Below are positions 1 through 7,217 of a stretch of DNA of 9,604 nt, in pieces. The position numbers and the translations under genes were made by a program. Each line of letters starts with the position of its first letter. Within the stretch, counting starts at the first letter, position 1. The stretch comes from an uncultured Paracoccaceae bacterium (GTDB lineage: Bacteria > Pseudomonadota > Alphaproteobacteria > Rhodobacterales > Rhodobacteraceae): the NCBI GenBank assembly GCA_937916485.1, contig CALFSV010000070.1, forward strand, positions 1 to 9,604, in the 5' to 3' direction. A model generated the notes under the pieces. It was not told where the DNA came from, searched no databases, and was given only the letters and a program-made list of their open reading frames with translations.

Positions 1-725
1 TGTGGCTCGGTTAAGGCGCTATTCAGACGGGGTGCCGGGTTAGGTTGGCTGTGCGGCATGACATAATTTTGCGCGATTGCGTCAGGATTCAAAAGCGCAT
101 CTTTTTCGCGCAACTCATCCACGTTTGGGACATTTTCACGAATGAAGTTTGAATCTATCGCGCCATCAATCACGGTATGGGCCACATGGATGTTCTTTGG
201 CCCCAACTCGCGTGCCATTGATTGTGCTAATGCGCGCAGTGCATGTTTAGCACCCGAGAACGCAGAAAAACCGTCGCGTCCGCGCATGCTAGCGGATGCT
301 CCTGTAAAGATGATCGTTCCGTGCCCACGGGTCAGCATCTTGCCTGCCACTTCACGCCCCATAAGAAACCCTGCGAAACAGGCCATTTCCCAAACCTTGC
401 GGTAGACGCGCGATGTTGTCTCAGTAATGGAGAACCGCACATTTGCGCCGATGTTAAAAACTGCGACCTCGATAGGGGCTACATCCTTTTCAATGTGCTC
501 AATCAGGGCGATCATCGCGTCTTCGTCGCGCGCATCAGCAGGCATTGCAATGGCTTCGCCGCCGCTGTCTCGAATGGATTGCGCCAATGTTTCAAGCGCA
601 TCAGCGTGTCGCGGGCGGCGCACCAAACACACAACCATACCTTCTTGCGCAAAGGCGCGTGCAACGGCTGATCCCGTGTCGTCCCCCGCACCGATTATCA
701 AACACGCTTGTTTCGCTGACATCAT
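1..725 (-). CDS. SDR-family protein with Tyr-to-Phe active site (3' end cut by window edge)
   Basis: Short-chain dehydrogenase/reductase-like protein; 241 codons are visible and the C-terminus lies beyond base 1. A Rossmann nucleotide-binding motif GAGDDTG is at residues 12-18, an NIGAN segment in place of the usual NNAG at 91-95, and a GASAS active-site strand at 142-146. The classical YxxxK is FSGAK (156-160), so the catalytic Tyr is Phe while Lys is kept. After it comes the typical helix with QSMARELGPKNIHVAH. I recall this Phe variant from one atypical SDR subgroup, so it may be a native trait rather than decay. Substrate is unknown. ATG at 725 is immediately followed by a second ATG; AAGGA sits 4 nt upstream. 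The start overlaps the stop of the upstream Rieske remnant (ATGA). The place at the end of the polyamine operon suggests co-transcription, but a role in polyamine breakdown is only inference. Confidence 0.85.
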   Translation of the reverse strand, partial: MMSAKQACLIIGAGDDTGSAVARAFAQEGMVVCLVRRPRHADALETLAQSIRDSGGEAIAMPADARDEDAMIALIEHIEKDVAPIEVAVFNIGANVRFSITETTSRVYRKVWEMACFAGFLMGREVAGKMLTRGHGTIIFTGASASMRGRDGFSAFSGAKHALRALAQSMARELGPKNIHVAHTVIDGAIDSNFIRENVPNVDELREKDALLNPDAIAQNYVMPHSQPNPAPRLNSALTEP

Positions 726-1042
726 GTGTTCCTTTTTGTAATGATTTGACAAATCGTTTTTGACAGAGGGCTTTGTGGGTTGCCAAGTTCGAGTATGACA
801 GAAAAATGATGCTGATCAGGATGGTAATCGCTATGCAGCACAAACTTGGTGTCCGCGCCAACCGTAGCAATATCCGCCTCAAAACCAGAACTTATCCACG
901 TTTTCGTGAATATTTTATCGACTTTGAGATCAATGACCTGAGGCGACGTAAATGCCTTATTCGGCAACCACGATGTTTCCTCTGGCGGTACCCTAACTTT
1001 GGCAATCTGGTCGCCGCTGAGAAGTGTCCGTGACATGCTCAT
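722..1042 (-). pseudogene. N-terminal remnant of a Rieske ring-hydroxylating oxygenase alpha subunit
   Basis: A 106-codon ORF. Its first ~60 residues read like the N-terminus of aromatic-ring-hydroxylating/betaine-type Rieske oxygenase alpha subunits: RVPPEETSWLPNKAF, then SPQVIDLKVDKIFTKTWI. Such proteins are normally about 350-450 residues and carry a CxH...CxxH [2Fe-2S] site followed by a mononuclear iron domain. Neither is present here, and the remaining ~45 residues resemble nothing I recognise. The start looks healthy: GGAGA lies 7 nt before ATG 1042. The stop overlaps the SDR start as ATGA. Most likely the gene lost its body by internal deletion, leaving the 5' end and the junction with the SDR gene. 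It may still be translated and couple translation into the SDR gene. The alternative, a real small protein, cannot be excluded. The family call rests on remembered similarity. Confidence 0.55.
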
Positions 1043-1165
1043 GTTGAGGTCTCCGTGTGTAAGAATTGTCGTCAGGATTCTGGACCCGATGGCATCTTAC
1101 ACTACAAGAGAGCTCGGCTTATCTGGTGGGCTTCAGTATGAGATGCAGTTTTTGAAAAGCAAGTG

Positions 1166-2551
1166 TTACGGCGTTTGCGCCCTTAACTTTGCAGCAGTTT
1201 CAACAATGCTTTCGCGCAGAATGCCCTCGATATCCATGATCATTTTCTCGTCCATAATCAACGTCGGTGACAGGATCAGAATATTTCCCAAGGGCCGTGC
1301 AATCAAACCGCGCCTTTGACAGGCCTTGGCCAACTGCAGACCGATGTTTACCTCGTCCGAGAACGTCTCTTTGGTTTCCTTGTCAGACACGAACTCCAGC
1401 CCCATCATAAAGTGGCTGCCCCGCACGTCGCCGACGATGTCGATGTCCATCAAACCGCGCAGCGCATTTTCGAAAATCTTGCCGGTGGTTTTTACACGAC
1501 CGGGAATATCCTCGTCCTCAAGAATTTTGATGTTCGCAAGGCCAGCAGCGCAAGCGGCTGGATGGCTGGAATAGGTCATACCGTGCAAGAACATCGCATC
1601 TGGCCCCGAAATCACGTCGTAAATTTCATCTGAAATGATCGTCGCCGACAGCGGTTGATAGCCGGACGTGATGCCTTTGGCCGTACAAATAATATCTGGC
1701 ACCATTCCGAAAATCGCTTCGGACGAGAACATTTCGCCAAGCCGCCCCCAAGCGGTTACCACTTCGTCGGCGACGTACATGATGTCGTGCTGTTTGGTAA
1801 TTTCATGCATCCGTTTGTGGTAGCCTTTTGGCGCGACCAGCACGCCACCAGCGCCCATGATCGGCTCTGCAAAAAAGCCTGCGATATTGTCTGCGCCAAC
1901 ACGTTCAATTGTATCGGTCATGTCTTTGGCCAGCACCTCAAGGAACTCTGCCTCTGTCATACCGTCCTCGCCTTCGCGATACTGGTAAGGCGAGCGGAGG
2001 TGATGCACGAGCCCGTTTGCGGCCGTGTCCCAGTCCTCGGAATAAGCGGGCGTTGTTAAGGCCATCGCGAGGTAAGTGGAGCCGTGATACGCCCCAACAC
2101 GTGACAAGATCTGCTTTTTGTTCGGACGTCCTTTCAGGTTATTGTAGTGGTGTAGCATTCGCACTGCCGTGTCGTTAGCCACCGACCCAGAGTTGGCAAA
2201 ATAGACGTGGTTCAGACTATCAGGCGCCAATGACGTGACCTTTTTTGCCAATTCAGCCGCCGCGGGGTGAGTGAAGTTGTAAAAGGTTGAATAGTAGTCC
2301 AGCGTTTTCAGCTGTTCTGTGATTGCGTCGATAATTTCTGTGCGGCCATGGCCGACATTCACACACCAAAGGCCGCCGATGCCGTCAATCAGCTCGTTGC
2401 CCTCGCTGTCCGTGACCATCGCGCCCTTTGCGCCAACGATGGCTGTGCGCGCGTCTTGTTGTTTCAGGCCATGCAGATTGGCGAAGGATTGGATCAGGTG
2501 GCTATCGGATGTAAGGATATCATCTGTGCCTGTTGGAATGTCGAGTGTCAT
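1166..2551 (-). CDS. Class III PLP-dependent aminotransferase, putrescine/polyamine type (SpuC-like)
   Basis: A 461-residue fold-type I aminotransferase of the omega-amino/putrescine group; full length for the family. Visible features are the cofactor-phosphate loop SGSVAND (121-127), the YHGST segment (155-159), the PLP-pyridine Asp in ADEVV (D262) and the Schiff-base Lys in CTAKGITSGYQPLSA (K292). The closest families by eye are SpuC-type putrescine:pyruvate aminotransferases and related omega-transaminases, which convert a terminal amine to an aldehyde (putrescine to 4-aminobutanal). Cytoplasmic. ATG 2551 overlaps the amidase stop as ATGA, with AAAGG about 8 nt upstream, so translation is probably coupled. 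Placement after a polyamine importer and an acetylpolyamine deacetylase supports a polyamine or N-acetylpolyamine substrate. Other omega-amino substrates (beta-alanine, taurine) are possible from sequence alone. The gene symbol is left empty because specificity is inferred. Confidence 0.92.
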   Translation of the reverse strand: MTLDIPTGTDDILTSDSHLIQSFANLHGLKQQDARTAIVGAKGAMVTDSEGNELIDGIGGLWCVNVGHGRTEIIDAITEQLKTLDYYSTFYNFTHPAAAELAKKVTSLAPDSLNHVYFANSGSVANDTAVRMLHHYNNLKGRPNKKQILSRVGAYHGSTYLAMALTTPAYSEDWDTAANGLVHHLRSPYQYREGEDGMTEAEFLEVLAKDMTDTIERVGADNIAGFFAEPIMGAGGVLVAPKGYHKRMHEITKQHDIMYVADEVVTAWGRLGEMFSSEAIFGMVPDIICTAKGITSGYQPLSATIISDEIYDVISGPDAMFLHGMTYSSHPAACAAGLANIKILEDEDIPGRVKTTGKIFENALRGLMDIDIVGDVRGSHFMMGLEFVSDKETKETFSDEVNIGLQLAKACQRRGLIARPLGNILILSPTLIMDEKMIMDIEGILRESIVETAAKLRAQTP

Positions 2552-3324
2552 GGAGATACCTTTCTGTAATCCGCTTGCTGTGTAGACAGTTGGGACGGTT
2601 CGATTTGATCTGTTTCATTCAGGTCAGCGATGAGGAGGATTTCCGCGTCGCGGGTGGCTTGGGTCAGGATTGTTTCGGCGGGGCCTGCAATGATGGATTG
2701 GCCGCAAAACGACAGGCCGTTGTCTGCGCCGCAATAATTGGCATAGACGATCGTTTGGTTGTTTTCAGTCGCGCGCGCTGGAACAAGTGTGTTGCACACA
2801 AGGCTGAAATCGGCGGGGTTTGCGGTGGGGACTAGAATGCGTTTGACCGCCATATCTGCAAGGGCGCGGCAGTGCTGTGCAAATTCCACGTCATAGCAGA
2901 TAAGGATTGCGGTTTTCACGCCGTTTAGGGTGAAGGTGGTGTAGCTATCGCCAAAGGCAAAGACGGAAGGCTCGACTGATCCCCAAAGTTGGATTTTGCG
3001 GTAACGGCCGAGTTTGGTTCCGTTTGCATCAAAAGTGCTGGCGCTGTTGTAAAGAATTCCGCCGTCCCGTTCCGCCCAGCCGATTGTCAGACCGCATTTG
3101 TGTTTTTGGGCAAGGGTGGCGCAGCGCATTTCCCAATCGCCGCCGACGGATTGGGCCAGCTCTGCGTGGCGGTGCATTTGATTGTACCCCAGCAGGTAAA
3201 GTTCTGGAAACACAACCATTTGCGCACCCTGTTTGGCGGCTTGAGCCAGTGTTTCATCTATTTTTCTGAAGGCATAGAAAAGGTCACCTTCAGGAGATGG
3301 GCCTTGGTATGCTGCGATTTTCAT
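2548..3324 (-). CDS. Carbon-nitrogen hydrolase (nitrilase superfamily amidase)
   Basis: A 258-residue cytoplasmic amidase of the nitrilase superfamily. The Glu-Lys-Cys triad is complete: E41 in VVFPELYLLGYN, K110 in GRYRKIQLWG and C143 in ILICYDVEF. The second structural Glu is present (E118 in SVEPSVF). Length fits single-domain members of the R-amidase-like / N-carbamoylputrescine amidase branches. It should hydrolyse an amide to acid plus amine or ammonia, but the substrate cannot be read from sequence. Between an acetylpolyamine deacetylase and an aminotransferase, candidates are N-carbamoylputrescine, 4-acetamidobutyrate or another amide intermediate (inference). The start is ATG 3324 because a strong AAAGGAGG lies 4 nt upstream. 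The longer TTG start at 3354 would put that site inside the gene and overlap the upstream gene. The stop overlaps the aminotransferase start. Confidence 0.9.
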   Translation of the reverse strand: MKIAAYQGPSPEGDLFYAFRKIDETLAQAAKQGAQMVVFPELYLLGYNQMHRHAELAQSVGGDWEMRCATLAQKHKCGLTIGWAERDGGILYNSASTFDANGTKLGRYRKIQLWGSVEPSVFAFGDSYTTFTLNGVKTAILICYDVEFAQHCRALADMAVKRILVPTANPADFSLVCNTLVPARATENNQTIVYANYCGADNGLSFCGQSIIAGPAETILTQATRDAEILLIADLNETDQIEPSQLSTQQADYRKVSP

Positions 3325-3328
3325 GGCC

Positions 3329-3336
3329 CCTCCTTT
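3329..3336 (-). promoter_or_regulatory. Strong ribosome binding site of the amidase gene
   Basis: The minus strand reads AAAGGAGG, a near-consensus Shine-Dalgarno, 4 nt before ATG 3324. It fills the 16-nt gap after the upstream stop (3341-3343) and decides the start in favour of ATG 3324 over TTG 3354. Confidence 0.8.
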
Positions 3337-3340
3337 CGCG

Positions 3341-4366
3341 TTAGACGCTTTCAAAACCAGTGAGGACGTTGACAGTGTTCAAGCCGATTTCTGCGATGTC
3401 GTAGCCACCTTCCATCACGAACAATGTCGGCAGGTTAACGGCCGCGATATCTGCTCCATAGGTCGTGAAATCTTCTGACTTTAGTTTAAAGAAGCTGATC
3501 GGATCGGTTTCAAACGTGTCCACTCCTAGCGAGATGACTAGCGCGTCAGGTTGATAGGCCGCGACCTTTTCTAGCGCATCTTTCAGTGCCCTTCGCCAAA
3601 CGTCGAACGTGGTCCCCGGTGGCATCGGGTAGTTGTGATTGAATCCAACGCCTTCGCCTGCGCCCGTTTCATCTGCATGGCCAAGGAAATGCGGGAAGGC
3701 GTCCATCGGGTCGCCGTGAAGCGACGCAAACATAATGTCATCACGTCTGTAAAAAATGTCCTGCGTGCCATTACCGTGGTGAAAATCCACATCAACAATT
3801 GCAACGCGCTTCATACCGTTGTCGCGCAGAGTTTGCGCGGCGATTGCAGCGTTGTTTAAGAAACAATAGCCGCCGTACATATCAATCGCCGCGTGATGAC
3901 CAGGGGGGCGGCATAACGCGAAAGCATTTTTACCAGCAAGAATTTCATGTGCGCTCGTGATTGCGACTTGCGCACTGGCGTAGGCGGCTGGCCATGTACC
4001 CGCGGTTAGGGCTGTTTCAGCGGCGAGCGCGTAATATCCAAGCAAGCCCTCGATAAAGTTTGGCTTCTTGTCAGACATGCGCCGTGCGGGCCAACAGGTT
4101 GGTATGGCTTCCCCTTTGAATCCTTCTGCCTCCCAAAGTGACCATGCGTCTTGTAGAAATTGCACAAAATCTGCGTCATGAATGCGCAAGATCGGGTCCA
4201 TGCCGTATTCATTGGGCGGGACGACCGGGCCGAAACTGGTTTGCGTCAACCGATCGTGGATGTATTTCGCGCGTGATGGGCGTTCAAAGGGTTCAACCAA
4301 TTCGCCACCGAACAGCTCGGTTTTCGCGTCGCGCAGCAGATGGTTCTCGCTGAAAATCGTTTTCAT
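3341..4366 (-). CDS. aphA: Acetylpolyamine amidohydrolase (histone-deacetylase fold)
   Basis: A 341-residue zinc amidohydrolase of the HDAC/arginase superfamily, the same length as I recall for Mycoplana ramosa acetylpolyamine amidohydrolase and very similar to it from the first residues (SENHLLRDAKTELFGGELV). It removes acetyl groups from N-acetylated putrescine, cadaverine, spermidine or spermine. Catalytic elements are the His pair in RPPGHHA (H157, H158), metal ligands in DVDFHHGNGT (D194, H196), the third ligand in SLGVDTF (D283) and the transition-state Tyr in EGGY (Y322). Acidic residues E17 and E106, at positions linked to polyamine recognition in that enzyme, are also present. Cytoplasmic; probably a dimer as in the family. 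It follows the polyamine binding-protein gene by 54 nt and precedes the amidase by 16 nt. This is the enzyme that most clearly defines the operon as handling acetylated polyamines. The RBS at ATG 4366 is weak (AGG, 6 nt upstream). Confidence 0.95.
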   Translation of the reverse strand: MKTIFSENHLLRDAKTELFGGELVEPFERPSRAKYIHDRLTQTSFGPVVPPNEYGMDPILRIHDADFVQFLQDAWSLWEAEGFKGEAIPTCWPARRMSDKKPNFIEGLLGYYALAAETALTAGTWPAAYASAQVAITSAHEILAGKNAFALCRPPGHHAAIDMYGGYCFLNNAAIAAQTLRDNGMKRVAIVDVDFHHGNGTQDIFYRRDDIMFASLHGDPMDAFPHFLGHADETGAGEGVGFNHNYPMPPGTTFDVWRRALKDALEKVAAYQPDALVISLGVDTFETDPISFFKLKSEDFTTYGADIAAVNLPTLFVMEGGYDIAEIGLNTVNVLTGFESV

Positions 4367-4387
4367 TTTGGGCCTATTGCGTGAAAT

Positions 4388-4411
4388 GGAGAGCGGGATA
4401 AGCCGCTCTCC
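4388..4411 (-). promoter_or_regulatory. Stable intercistronic hairpin after the binding-protein gene
   Basis: A perfect 9-bp inverted repeat, GGAGAGCGG and CCGCTCTCC, with a 6-nt loop, lies between the binding-protein stop (4421) and the deacetylase start (4366). On the transcribed strand no U-tract follows (ATTTCACG), so it is unlikely to be a full intrinsic terminator. Stem-loops after solute-binding-protein genes commonly protect the upstream mRNA from 3' decay or partly attenuate readthrough, raising binding-protein yield over the downstream genes. That role is inferred here. Confidence 0.7.
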
Positions 4412-4420
4412 AAAAAGGTT

Positions 4421-5488
4421 CTACTTTTTCAGGTTGGTCCAGATTGTGTCATACACCGCCTGAACTTCTTGCGCGCAAGCTTCAACCAATTGGCCCACTG
4501 GAGTGGCAGGTGGATTGGATTCTGGCGAGTTTTTCACTGCATCAGACAGGAACGGTTCTGTACCATTTACCCCTGCCGTGTAGGCCGCAAAATTAGTCAG
4601 CGCCGCCGCGTTTTCTGGTTCCAGCATGAAGTTCATGAACTTGAGTGCGTTGGCGCGGTTTGGTGCATCTTTCAACAGAACGATGTTATCCATCCAAACC
4701 ACATAACCTTCTTTGGGAAAGGCGTATTCAACGTTCGCGCCTTCTTCGCGGGCCTTGGCCGAAAAGCCGGACCAGATCATGCCAACAGAAGCATCGCCAG
4801 ACACAAGCACATCTTTTGCCACGTCAGAGCCAAAGCTGGCCCAATGTGGTTTTGCCGCAAGCAACAGATCGTTCAGCGCCTTGAGCTGTTCACGATCAGT
4901 GGAACATTGTGGGATACCCAAATACATCGACCCAAGAGCGAGGAGTTCGCCTTGGCTGTCCAACACGTTGATCTTGCCTCTAACTTCCTCTGGCGGATCA
5001 AAAACCATCGCGAGCGTATTGATGTCGCCTTTGTAATCGTCACGGTTCACAGCAAAGCTCGTGGAGCCCCATTGGTATGGAACCGAGCTTTTACGCTCTG
5101 GATCAAAGCTAAGGTTCATTTGCTGATCCATGATGTTGCCAAAGTTTGGCATCTCGTCGCGTGTGAATGTGTCGAGCATGCCTTCGCCGCCCATAATGTC
5201 GACCATATAATCTGACGGTACAGCAACGTCATAGGTCCCCATTTTGCCAGCCTTGAGCGAGGCCAACATGGCTTCGTTGGAGTCGAATGTATCCATTGTG
5301 ACTTCGACGCCAGCTTCGGCCGCGAACTTGTCGATCAGGTCTTGCGGCAGATATTCAAACCAGTTGTAAATTACCAGTTTGCCTTCAGCACTGACGGCAT
5401 TTGCAGCAAGTGAAATGGCCAGCGCAGAAACGCCAAGTTTCAGTAGTTTTTTCAATTTAAGTCTCCCTTGGTTGAGTGTCGTCGTCAT
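4421..5488 (-). CDS. Periplasmic spermidine/putrescine-binding protein (PotD/PotF type)
   Basis: A 355-residue polyamine substrate-binding protein of the importer. The N-terminus is a Sec signal peptide: basic KLKKLLK, a hydrophobic core, and likely cleavage after AVSA (residue 34). The mature protein opens with [13 protein letters not shown], matching the PotD/PotF opening YNW. PSDYM (the first binding-loop Ser-Asp of PotD), IWSG and VVWMDN (the PotD Trp-x-Asp pair that holds the amines) are all visible. Length is usual for the family. ATG 5488 overlaps the permease stop as ATGA. However, an in-frame TTG at 5455 has a better spaced GGGAG and gives a more typical short signal peptide ([15 protein letters not shown]), so the true start is uncertain by 11 codons. 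Whether it prefers free or acetylated polyamines cannot be told by eye. Confidence 0.93.
   Translation of the reverse strand: MTTTLNQGRLKLKKLLKLGVSALAISLAANAVSAEGKLVIYNWFEYLPQDLIDKFAAEAGVEVTMDTFDSNEAMLASLKAGKMGTYDVAVPSDYMVDIMGGEGMLDTFTRDEMPNFGNIMDQQMNLSFDPERKSSVPYQWGSTSFAVNRDDYKGDINTLAMVFDPPEEVRGKINVLDSQGELLALGSMYLGIPQCSTDREQLKALNDLLLAAKPHWASFGSDVAKDVLVSGDASVGMIWSGFSAKAREEGANVEYAFPKEGYVVWMDNIVLLKDAPNRANALKFMNFMLEPENAAALTNFAAYTAGVNGTEPFLSDAVKNSPESNPPATPVGQLVEACAQEVQAVYDTIWTNLKK
5462..5469 (-). promoter_or_regulatory. Internal Shine-Dalgarno supporting an alternative TTG start
   Basis: The minus strand reads AAGGGAGA, with GGGAG (5463-5467) 7 nt before TTG 5455. It lies inside the coding sequence if translation begins at ATG 5488. 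It suggests the binding protein may start, or also start, at TTG 5455. Confidence 0.5.
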
Positions 5489-6297
5489 TTATTCTTTTCC
5501 CCCATCCGACCGACGAAATAGGACAGGGTGACAAAGACCACGGATACCAGAAGCAGCAGTGTGGAAATTGCCATAATGTTGGGTTTGATGCCTTGCCTGA
5601 CGGCACCATAGATTGCAGTGGGCAGGGTTTCGACGCCTGCACCTTTGACAAAGTTGGTGATAATAAAGTCATCCAGCGAAATGATAAATGCCAGCAAGAA
5701 GCCCGACAGGATGCCCGGCGTCATGAGCGGAAGAAGGATCAAGCGAAAGGTCTGAAATCGCGTGGCGTACAGATCTTGAGCGGCTTGTTCAAACGTGTCC
5801 TCGATCCCTTGCATCCGTGCCGCGATGGGCAGGTAAGCAAACGGGATGCAGAACACGATATGGGCCAGTACGATCGTTAGGTAACCAGCCTTAAAGCCGA
5901 TCGCCGAGAAGAAGATAAGCGTAGCAACGGCGGTCACGATTTCTGGTACCATCAAAGGCAGATTGATCAACGCAAAGCTGGCGGATTTTCCGCGAAACTT
6001 GCCAGAGCGCAGCATAGCCGTGGCCGCCATGGTCGCGATGATTGTGGCGGATGTGGCGGCAATCAGCGCAATCGTGACGGAGTTGAAAGTGGCGGTTCTG
6101 AATTTTGGAGCTTCGACCCCAAAGAATACTTCTTGGTACCAGCGCAAGGACATACTGTCCCAACGGGTGATCGAGGCGCTGTCGTTAAAGGAATAAATCA
6201 TCACAATGATCAGCGGCGCATAGAGTAGGAACAGACATAAATATGTCAGTGGCAAGAAACCTGGAAAGCGGCGCAGGTCGAGGTTTTTAGAAGCCAC
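5485..6297 (-). CDS. Polyamine ABC transporter permease 2 (PotC/PotI type)
   Basis: A 270-residue inner-membrane permease with about six membrane segments (roughly 14-36, 70-95, 108-130, 137-158, 194-215 and 240-262). The cytoplasmic EAA loop that docks on the ATPase is at about 170-194 ([11 protein letters not shown]...LPLMTPGI). The N-terminal [15 protein letters not shown] is characteristic of PotC/PotI. I place the start at GTG 6297 ([10 protein letters not shown]): it overlaps the upstream permease stop by one base (TAGTG), has GGGAG 8 nt upstream, and gives the usual family length. The longer reading up to 6393 adds about 32 low-complexity residues that run inside the upstream permease gene and look like a shadow. 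With the neighbouring permease it forms the membrane channel of the importer. Confidence 0.93.
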   Translation of the reverse strand: MASKNLDLRRFPGFLPLTYLCLFLLYAPLIIVMIYSFNDSASITRWDSMSLRWYQEVFFGVEAPKFRTATFNSVTIALIAATSATIIATMAATAMLRSGKFRGKSASFALINLPLMVPEIVTAVATLIFFSAIGFKAGYLTIVLAHIVFCIPFAYLPIAARMQGIEDTFEQAAQDLYATRFQTFRLILLPLMTPGILSGFLLAFIISLDDFIITNFVKGAGVETLPTAIYGAVRQGIKPNIMAISTLLLLVSVVFVTLSYFVGRMGEKNK

Positions 6298-7217
6298 TAT
6301 CCCTGCTCCCGTGTTTGTTGACGCGCATAAAGCGTGAGAACCACCAGAACCATCGACAGAAGGATCATCGAGGCGGCAGCCCCAAAGGGCCAATTGCCAG
6401 CAGCGCCTTTGAATTGTTCTTCGATCAGCGAACCGATCATAAAGTTTTTCGCACCGCCCAACAGATCGGGCGCAAGAAAGGCGCCGAGGCTGGGTACAAA
6501 CACAAGGATGCAGCCTGCAATTATGCCCGGCTTCACTGCGGGCAGGATGATTTGGGTCAAGGTTACATAGCGCGAGGCATAGAGGTCGGCAGCGGCCTCG
6601 CTGAGTGCGAAATTATAGCGTTCAACGGCGGCGTAAATTGGCAGCACCATGAACGGCAAATAGGAATAGAACAAACCAAGTTGGACAGCCAGATTGGTGT
6701 TGATGATGTGGATAGGCTCTGAGATCAATCCTGATGAAAGCATAAGCTCATTCATCGGTCCATTGTCACGGATCAGAAATTTCATCGAGATTGTGCGGAT
6801 CAACAGGTTCACCCAGTAGGGAATCGTAATAAGGAACAACCAGATAGAACGGTTGCGCCCCGTGCGAGTGGCAATGAACCATGCTGTCGGAAAACCGATG
6901 ATAAGGCAGAACACCGTGGCCACCGCTGCTTGCCAGATCGAACGCCAGAAGATGGATATGTAGGTCCATTCAATCTTGGGTGCTTCGTCCCCAAAGAGGC
7001 CGCGATCAAAGAAAAATTGGTCATAAGCGGCCAGTGAAAATTCCCAGATTACACCTCCGCGAAATTCCTTGGTCAGGAAGGAGTAAATCAGCATCACGCA
7101 AACTGGCACCACCAGAAAGAATCCGATGATGACCCAAGCTGGTAAGATCAGCGGTATGCCAAAGCCAGCATAGGTGCTGGTGTTGGAGTTGGGTGTGGGC
7201 TGTGGGCCTGCTGCCAT
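6297..7217 (-). CDS. Polyamine ABC transporter permease 1 (PotB/PotH type)
   Basis: A 306-residue inner-membrane permease, partner of the PotC/PotI-type protein. A polar Pro/Ser/Thr-rich N-tail of about 18 residues leads into the first membrane segment (about 21-46). Further segments lie near 92-112, 125-145, 178-198, 228-250 and 280-298. The EAA loop is at about 207-231 ([12 protein letters not shown]...LPAVKPGI). The [14 protein letters not shown] stretch (150-160) and the segment around [11 protein letters not shown] are typical of PotB/PotH. ATG 7217 shares one base with the ATPase stop (TGATG); the Shine-Dalgarno is weak (GGTGGA), so translation probably depends on termination-reinitiation. 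Substrate class is assigned from the family and from the neighbouring PotD/F-type binding protein. Confidence 0.93.
   Translation of the reverse strand: MAAGPQPTPNSNTSTYAGFGIPLILPAWVIIGFFLVVPVCVMLIYSFLTKEFRGGVIWEFSLAAYDQFFFDRGLFGDEAPKIEWTYISIFWRSIWQAAVATVFCLIIGFPTAWFIATRTGRNRSIWLFLITIPYWVNLLIRTISMKFLIRDNGPMNELMLSSGLISEPIHIINTNLAVQLGLFYSYLPFMVLPIYAAVERYNFALSEAAADLYASRYVTLTQIILPAVKPGIIAGCILVFVPSLGAFLAPDLLGGAKNFMIGSLIEEQFKGAAGNWPFGAAASMILLSMVLVVLTLYARQQTREQG

Noticed and set aside
243..671. 142-codon open frame on the plus strand opposite the SDR gene
   Set aside because: Antisense shadow; the minus-strand frame carries the Rossmann and SDR motifs.
601..882. 93-codon minus-strand frame overlapping the SDR and Rieske-remnant genes
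   Set aside because: Out of frame with both recognisable proteins; its second half is the SDR gene read in the wrong frame. It does not restore Rieske motifs, so it is not the missing part of a simple frameshift.
1135..1162. TTGCTT and CATACT, 16 nt apart on the minus strand, as an internal promoter for the Rieske remnant and SDR
   Set aside because: Both boxes are poor matches; such pairs are expected by chance in 120 bp. Transcription start mapping would decide.
1169..1195. Small GGCG/CGCC hairpin near the aminotransferase stop as a terminator
   Set aside because: Only a 4-bp stem inside the coding end with no following U-tract; too weak.
4469..5215. 248-codon open frame on the plus strand inside the binding-protein gene
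   Set aside because: Fully antisense to a clear PotD/PotF-type gene; its product is rich in His/Trp/Arg with no recognisable domain. A shadow frame.
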